A stretch of DNA of 64,000 bases from a virus: the IMG/VR virus record IMGVR_UViG_3300042391_001456, positions 1-64,000 of that record; one strand, given 5' to 3'. Numbering within the stretch: position 1 is the stretch's first letter; each line of letters opens with the position of its first letter. The position numbers and the translations under genes were made by a program. Positions 59,523-64,000 of the stretch are shown piece by piece. Under the pieces are notes generated by a model. The model was not told the origin of the DNA and made no database searches. It was given only the letters and a program-made list of their open reading frames with translations.

Positions 59523-60476
59523 ATGTGCGCAATGATAAGTTATTTTGGTGGTAAGAGTTCAAATGTTTTCCACGAATTTATAAATAAAAAAATACCCAAA
59601 GATGGTAGTATAAAAACCTATTTAGAAGCATTTAGTGGTTCAATGGGTACTTACTTAGATGATGATTCTTTAAAATTTGACACGGTTATCTATAATGATA
59701 AAAACCGTCATCAAGTTAATTTGTATTATTGTTGTTCGAAACCAGAAGAATTTTTACCTTATTTAGAAAATCTTAAAAATACTTTATTAAAGACTGAAGA
59801 AACAGAAGTTTTAAAAAAGTGGGATTTCTATAAAGGTATTTATAAGGAGTATCAAAAGAATGATTTTTTAGATAATACTGATTTCCAAATTGGAGACTTT
59901 GAAAAGGCCGCTATTTATGCTTTTCTTATCACATCCGCTCACAACTCTGTGTACCCACGTGGAGCGGGCTTCAATGGTTACAAAAAAGATAAAGATAGAC
60001 TTAAATTGGAAGTTCTTATTGATAAATTAAAAAAGAACAAATATACAGAGAAGTTACAATCAATCACTGAGTATAATAACATCGATTTTGAAGAACTTAT
60101 TACTAAATATGATAGTGTGGATACTTATATCTATTTAGATCCACCATATGCAAGATTTAACGAAGGTAAAGGAGATGATGATGGTAAGAGATTGTTTTGG
60201 TACGGTTCTGATAAGGATGGTGTATTTGGTCCAGCTTCACATAGAAGACTTTTAGAGTTGATTAAAAAATCAGAAGCTAGATGGTCATTATCATATTACT
60301 ATTTTCCACTTTTAGAAGAGTTATTACCGAGAGATAAATATTTTTGGTTTGAGAAAGAAGTATTTAGAAGCTCTGCACAAGGTGGTAATAATGCCGATCT
60401 TAAAAAAGAACAAGAAAAAGGAGTTGAGTTATTGATATTAAACTACAATCCGGAGACTGGTGAAAAAATAAAGTAG
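59523..60476 (+). CDS. Dam-type DNA adenine methyltransferase (D12 class)
   Basis: 317 residues. SAM-binding ISYFGGKSSN near the start, TYLEAFSGSMGTYL (FxGxG-like) and the catalytic TYIYLDPPYA (D206-PPY-209), then an FWYGSDKDGVFGPASHRRLL segment with the target-recognition region between. The class methylates N6 of adenine, often in GATC. There is no partner restriction enzyme nearby, so protection of phage DNA against host enzymes is the likely role. It sits between NADAR and the capsid paralogue. Confidence 0.88.
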   Translation: MCAMISYFGGKSSNVFHEFINKKIPKDGSIKTYLEAFSGSMGTYLDDDSLKFDTVIYNDKNRHQVNLYYCCSKPEEFLPYLENLKNTLLKTEETEVLKKWDFYKGIYKEYQKNDFLDNTDFQIGDFEKAAIYAFLITSAHNSVYPRGAGFNGYKKDKDRLKLEVLIDKLKKNKYTEKLQSITEYNNIDFEELITKYDSVDTYIYLDPPYARFNEGKGDDDGKRLFWYGSDKDGVFGPASHRRLLELIKKSEARWSLSYYYFPLLEELLPRDKYFWFEKEVFRSSAQGGNNADLKKEQEKGVELLILNYNPETGEKIK

Positions 60477-60479
60477 TTT

Positions 60480-61169
60480 ATGTATAGTGATTTAATAAAA
60501 GGAGTTAATGAATTATTAAGTATTGATACAAGAGACTTTTTAATTTTAGATGATACTATAACATCTAATAAGAATACTGTAAGTATTTCTGTTCATCTCA
60601 CAGCAAACGATTCAAATATAGAACAATTTGTTAGTCATGTTAAATATGAAGTTTTTAGAACTTTATATAAGTACATCTTTAAACAGATGAAATTTAATAA
60701 TAAATTTATTGATTTGAGAAATCTTAAATTTACTGAGAAATTAAATAGGACTAGTTTATTTTTATCTCAATTTAAATATAAAAACATATTGAGTAATAGT
60801 AGAATATCGACTGAACTACAAGATTCATTATCTTTTCATTTTTCTAAAATGAAACCAAATACATCCAGTGATATTTATGAAATAGGTAAGTATTTAGATT
60901 TTGAAGCTTATGTTGATCCATATCTTAGATATAGTGATGAAGAGATTTATTTATTTAATGATATACGATTTAATATAAATAACTTTCAATATGATGTTAT
61001 CAGTGAAGCAACTTTTACACCAAGATTGATGATTACTTATGATTTTTATTTTGAAATATTTGATAATGAAATAGTTTATATCATAGATGATGAGTTTCAA
61101 AAATCATTACCAATTCTATTATCTCAAATTAGAGACGAAAAAATAGATAAACTTATAAATGGCAATTAA
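60480..61169 (+). CDS. Diverged paralogue of the major capsid protein C-terminal region
   Basis: 229 residues. Residues 118-200 align with the capsid protein C-terminus: ELQDSLSFHFSKM with ALQDIAGYTINPV, YVDPYLRYSDEEIYLF with YVDPYMKYNDNRIVLG, and YDVISEATFTPRLMI with SVISEATFAPRML. The N-terminal 100 residues do not match anything I know. It is too short for a vertex protein such as gp24. It begins 3 bases after the methylase gene and overlaps the next gene by 11 bases. It may be a minor shell component, a decoy of the capsid, or a relic. Confidence 0.78.
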   Translation: MYSDLIKGVNELLSIDTRDFLILDDTITSNKNTVSISVHLTANDSNIEQFVSHVKYEVFRTLYKYIFKQMKFNNKFIDLRNLKFTEKLNRTSLFLSQFKYKNILSNSRISTELQDSLSFHFSKMKPNTSSDIYEIGKYLDFEAYVDPYLRYSDEEIYLFNDIRFNINNFQYDVISEATFTPRLMITYDFYFEIFDNEIVYIIDDEFQKSLPILLSQIRDEKIDKLINGN

Positions 61170-61419
61170 TCCACCAAATCCATTTCTTGTTAATTCATCG
61201 ACTAATCAGTCAATTCCACTTCTTATCAATTCATCGACTGGTGAATCGGCACTTATAGTTGACTCGGATGGTAATGTTATAGTTAAGAAATTAGTTTTAT
61301 TGGATGATAAAACTGGAAAGAAATGGGAGGTAAAAATTTCTGATGGTGAAATTTACATGGAGCCTCTTGAAAAATCTGATAAAAGAGATTTTAAAATAAA
61401 AAAGATTTTAAATGACTAA
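61159..61419 (+). CDS. Small beta-rich protein, 86 residues
   Basis: Starts MAINPPNPFLVNSSTNQSIP, then two strand repeats with LINSSTGESALIVDSDGNVI. The Asn/Ser/Thr/Gly-rich repeats look like a short fibre or capsid-decoration element; not assigned. It overlaps its neighbours on both sides (11 and 8 bases), in one operon with the capsid paralogue. Confidence 0.7.
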   Translation: MAINPPNPFLVNSSTNQSIPLLINSSTGESALIVDSDGNVIVKKLVLLDDKTGKKWEVKISDGEIYMEPLEKSDKRDFKIKKILND

Positions 61420-61735
61420 ACACTTAGATAGAATATACAAAATGGGATTTATTGTAACATTAGATTGGAATATGTGTTTTACGATAACTTTACCACACTA
61501 TCATTCTCCAAATTTTGGTCATGAGTGTAATGTTTTAGTCTGTCAATTTGATGATACGATCATAAATATAAAATTTTCAGAGGTTGTTGAATATTGCTGT
61601 GATATTTTTTATGAATGGTATAATGAATATGTTCATATAATAGATGATACAACTCCAGAAGAGTTTAGTAAAATAACTTTAGGTAACATAACAACTCGTG
61701 TTAATAGAGACTTAAAATTAGATAAACTACTATAA
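61412..61735 (+). CDS. Hypothetical protein, 107 residues
   Basis: I do not recognise it. It is compact, with HYHSPNFGHECNVLVC and VVEYCCDIFYEWYNEYVH; the His/Cys content could bind metal, but no spacing is convincing. Last gene of the plus operon that starts at 59523. Confidence 0.65.
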   Translation: MTKHLDRIYKMGFIVTLDWNMCFTITLPHYHSPNFGHECNVLVCQFDDTIINIKFSEVVEYCCDIFYEWYNEYVHIIDDTTPEEFSKITLGNITTRVNRDLKLDKLL

Positions 61736-61769
61736 ACAAAAAGAGAGTCAAATGACTCTCTTTTTGTTT
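61735..61769. terminator. Bidirectional intrinsic terminator
   Basis: Stem AACAAAAAGAGAGTCA / TGACTCTCTTTTTGTT, long and nearly perfect, between convergent genes ending at 61735 and 61768. Confidence 0.9.
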
Positions 61770-62040
61770 ATCTTAATTTGTTAGTCCAATTACCAATTTT
61801 CCTTTGGGTAGTTAAATCTTTCATAGCTCCAAAATTAGCTGTTGGTTTATTCCAATCTATTAGTTTTCCATTCATGTGTGTTAACATAGGATCAGTACCT
61901 CTATATAAATCCATTACTTTTCTATTAGCATCATCTATATCATCTGCTTCAATTTCTACCACTTCATCATTTTTATTTAGAAGAGTGTAAGTATAAGTAT
62001 TTGACTCATTAAAATTAGTCCAATTTTTAATTTTATTCAT
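61768..62040 (-). CDS. Leader-peptide protein, 90 residues
   Basis: Start ATG 62040 (MNKIKNWTNFNE-S); a longer start at 62064 adds MVKKKIII, which overlaps the previous gene and breaks the leader, so it is not preferred. The leader has FNE before the candidate cleavage. The body (VEIEADDIDDANRKVMDLYR) is acidic. It is the only clear leader gene on the minus strand of this window. Confidence 0.72.
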   Translation of the reverse strand: MNKIKNWTNFNESNTYTYTLLNKNDEVVEIEADDIDDANRKVMDLYRGTDPMLTHMNGKLIDWNKPTANFGAMKDLTTQRKIGNWTNKLR

Positions 62041-62045
62041 AATAA

Positions 62046-62444
62046 TTATTTTCTTTTTAACCAATCTTCAAACATCATAGAATAATCACCGTCACTATCT
62101 AAACACTCACTTCTATATTGTCTATAAACTTTTAAACAAATTTCCTTTTCCTCTGGTGTAATTTCACCAGACTCATCATATCTATCAGAAAAAATACCTT
62201 CATTAGTTTCTTCTTCCATAGCATCTAACGTATCTTCAATTTCATCAACCGAATAATCAGTCAATTTATGAGTAACTGGATTATATTCAGTTCTCTTATT
62301 ACCTAAATGTTGTTGGTCTTCTGAATTAGGCTTTCTTTGAAGATCTGCCTTTGCTAATTTTTCCTTATCTGTTGCAAAGTCTTTAAAGTTAGAAACTTTT
62401 CTATCACCTACATTAAATGTTGGTTGGTTATCTCTATAATTCAT
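62046..62444 (-). CDS. Hypothetical polar protein, 132 residues
   Basis: I do not recognise it. Acidic and helical at the C-terminus (PEEKEICLKVYRQYRSECLD, YSMMFEDWLKRK), and disordered at the N-terminus. It sits 5 bases before the leader gene in the same minus operon. Confidence 0.65.
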   Translation of the reverse strand: MNYRDNQPTFNVGDRKVSNFKDFATDKEKLAKADLQRKPNSEDQQHLGNKRTEYNPVTHKLTDYSVDEIEDTLDAMEEETNEGIFSDRYDESGEITPEEKEICLKVYRQYRSECLDSDGDYSMMFEDWLKRK

Positions 62445-62447
62445 ATT

Positions 62448-63146
62448 TTAATCTTTATTTTTTAATTTACTATCCAATAGTTTTGCTATATTTGATCCAA
62501 TAAAATAGTGTATATTATTTATTGTATCAGTTTCAACTGTTTTAATATCATCCATAAACTTAAATTGAAATTTATATTTATCAACATCATCTTTATCTTC
62601 GGCTTCTATTTTCCAAATAGATAGATCTATAAAGTAATTATTGTTTATGTTTATTTTAAAATCAAATGTTGTTTCATGACAAGGAGTTGTTTTAAATTTT
62701 GGACTATATTCCACATCAAATATTGAGTAGTCTGTGATTTTTGCTCTTTTCATATAATAGTTAAGAAATAAAGCTGGGGCCTCTATAAAATCTGAAAGTA
62801 TTTGTATATCTTCTCCAAAGTCATTTGAGTCAATTATATCTTTAATTTTTTCCTCCAAGTCTATGATATTTTTGAAATCAATTTTATGATAAACGCAATT
62901 TATATCATATAGATATAAAAATGTGTTATCAATTAAGTGTCTTTTACTATTATCTACTTTGAAAATAAATTTAGTATGTATTATTGTCGCATCCTCTGTA
63001 TTTAAACCATGTAAGGAAATAATAAGTTTAATAAAATCATCATTTTTTGGCGATTCATAAACAATATCCACTGTTGACACCAAACCTTTCTCCTCATCAA
63101 ATACATCTTTGTATAAGTTTTCTATTTCTGATATATTAATATTCAT
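62448..63146 (-). CDS. Hypothetical protein, 232 residues
   Basis: Start chosen at ATG 63146 (MNINISEIENLYKDVF); starts at 63152 and 63203 would add residues translated from the A-rich end of the endonuclease gene. It is mixed alpha/beta with two similar strand-rich halves (KFIFKVDNSKRHLID and TFDFKININNNYFID), possibly a duplicated fold. Unknown function. Confidence 0.65.
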   Translation of the reverse strand: MNINISEIENLYKDVFDEEKGLVSTVDIVYESPKNDDFIKLIISLHGLNTEDATIIHTKFIFKVDNSKRHLIDNTFLYLYDINCVYHKIDFKNIIDLEEKIKDIIDSNDFGEDIQILSDFIEAPALFLNYYMKRAKITDYSIFDVEYSPKFKTTPCHETTFDFKININNNYFIDLSIWKIEAEDKDDVDKYKFQFKFMDDIKTVETDTINNIHYFIGSNIAKLLDSKLKNKD

Positions 63147-64000
63147 TTTCATTTTTATTTTTTTTAAAATCTGATTCCCATATAGATATAATACTATATC
63201 CACTCTTTATAAATAAATCTTCTCTTTCCAAAACTTTATTGTATAAATCTCCGAATTTCTTTTTGGAAACAGTATTATAACTTTCACTGTCATATATATC
63301 TAAATTACCATGCCAATAATCACCATAGAACTCATATATTGTCATTGTATTTGGATCATACCCATCTACAATATATTTTTTACCATCAATTGTTATTTTA
63401 TATTGCCTATCCATTTCCATATCAATACTATCTAACCACTCAGTCTCCATTTTAGAAATTATTTTAGAACATTTTGGACAACCCTTTTTGTGTATTAAAT
63501 GATTATTTGGTGTTTGATTAAAATTTCCATGTTTTCTACATTTTATAATTACTTTAGTTGAATGATTTATGTAGCTAACAAGACTATAATCATACAAACC
63601 ACCATGCACAACAATGGATCTATTTATGAAACTACTTTCTGATATTCTGTGACTTTCACGAGCACACTTAGGACATCCTTGTCCACTAAGGTGTTTAAAA
63701 GCCATTTGAGTAAATTCGCCATGTTTTTTGCATATAATATTAATTTTCTTTTTCATTGATTTGAAACCGATATTATCATATGAATATAAATTACCATGTA
63801 CTTTTCTTAATTCATTTAATATTTGTAATTGAGTTGGATTTCTATTTTCATCATAACATTTTTTACAACCCTGTCCTATCATATGAGCCTGAGCTCTTTG
63901 TTCAAACAACCCATGTTTTTTACATATAATTTTAATCTTATCCTTAGAATATTTATAATCAACTATGGAATAATCATACAAATCACCATGCATTGATTTA
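63136..64000 (-). CDS. Homing endonuclease with zinc-ribbon repeats, partial
   Basis: At least 288 codons, open through the right edge (the ATG at 63993 is probably internal, as K-S before it continues the repeat). Three or more repeats of IICKKHGLFEQ...GQGCKKC type, each with a CxxHG and a CPKC knuckle, precede an EDxHD-like nuclease core: YIVDGYDPNTMTIYEFYGDY then WHGN and IISIWESDFKKN. It is the same family as the gene at 25872. The C-terminus is present; the N-terminus is outside the window. Confidence 0.85.
   Translation of the reverse strand, partial: KSMHGDLYDYSIVDYKYSKDKIKIICKKHGLFEQRAQAHMIGQGCKKCYDENRNPTQLQILNELRKVHGNLYSYDNIGFKSMKKKINIICKKHGEFTQMAFKHLSGQGCPKCARESHRISESSFINRSIVVHGGLYDYSLVSYINHSTKVIIKCRKHGNFNQTPNNHLIHKKGCPKCSKIISKMETEWLDSIDMEMDRQYKITIDGKKYIVDGYDPNTMTIYEFYGDYWHGNLDIYDSESYNTVSKKKFGDLYNKVLEREDLFIKSGYSIISIWESDFKKNKNENEY

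Noticed and set aside
1-64000. tRNA genes
   Set aside because: I looked through the intergenic gaps for acceptor and T-arm patterns and saw none other than the tmRNA. A covariance search would be decisive.

Overview
This window looks like part of a large, T4-related myovirus genome whose host is probably a member of the Bacteroidota, most likely a flavobacterium. The T4-type core is clear: tail tube gp19, late sigma factor gp55, head completion gp4, portal gp20, a gp26-like baseplate protein, tail sheath gp18, terminase gp17, baseplate wedge gp25, clamp loader gp44, sheath stabiliser gp15, neck gp13, ssDNA-binding gp32, a gp21/gp22-type protease-scaffold, major capsid gp23 and recombination nuclease gp47. 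The Bacteroidota assignment rests on the very AT-rich sequence, A-rich leaders with almost no Shine-Dalgarno sequences, a near-perfect TTTG-N20-TANNTTTG promoter before the tmRNA gene, a Bacteroidota-style ClpS and a DUF6549/spanin-like protein. The genus is an inference.

Layout. 1-3816: 5' part of a giant tail or baseplate protein, minus strand, open at the window edge. 3.9-16 kb: head and tail genes on both strands (gp47, gp19, gp55, gp4, gp20, gp26-like), plus an RNase R-like exoribonuclease operon. 17-26 kb: an 815-residue unknown protein, then a tail sheath of 1840 residues. 26-30 kb: a homing endonuclease and small unknowns. 30-34 kb: terminase, ClpS, an HAD protein and a spanin-like protein. 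34-36.8 kb: a run of small genes sharing one N-terminal leader peptide. 36.8-44.6 kb: gp25, gp44, gp15, gp13, a collar fibre and CorA. 44.6-48.2 kb: a second run of leader-peptide genes (a nuclease, a cyanophycinase-like peptidase and others). 48.5-51.4 kb: exonuclease, M15 endolysin, gp32. 51.6-55.5 kb: protease-scaffold and major capsid protein. 55.6-61.7 kb: an accessory block with a GGCT-like protein, an NFACT-R protein, a zinc peptidase, tmRNA, NADAR, a Dam-type methylase and a capsid-protein paralogue. 61.7-64 kb: small minus-strand genes and a second homing endonuclease cut by the window end.

Two themes stand out. First, about fourteen otherwise unrelated proteins start with a short peptide of the form M-K-[YHF]-[LI]-K-x-F-x-E (for example MKYLKLFE-G, MRILKFNE-S, MKILKYLDFINE-S). 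This resembles the T4 capsid-targeting sequence of internal proteins, which the prohead protease removes. The major capsid protein has a matching candidate site (SINE-N) near residue 43. The likely reading is a large set of proteins packaged inside the head, including a PD-(D/E)XK nuclease, an isochorismatase-like hydrolase, a cyanophycinase-like peptidase and an NFACT-R protein.

Second, the phage carries several parts of a ribosome-rescue and protein-turnover toolkit: a tmRNA with an unusual 27-residue tag lacking the usual ALAA end, an RNase R-like enzyme, a ClpS adaptor, an NFACT-R (RqcH/NEMF-type) RNA-binding protein, a UVR-repeat protein and a zinc peptidase next to the tmRNA.

Transcription is organised in very short units. 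Strand changes are frequent, most units end in a strong hairpin terminator, and many start 5-50 bases after a TTTAATATATA motif that is the probable gp55-dependent late promoter. One divergent pair (44586-44624) has this motif as a perfect 18-bp inverted repeat whose two ends are the start codons.
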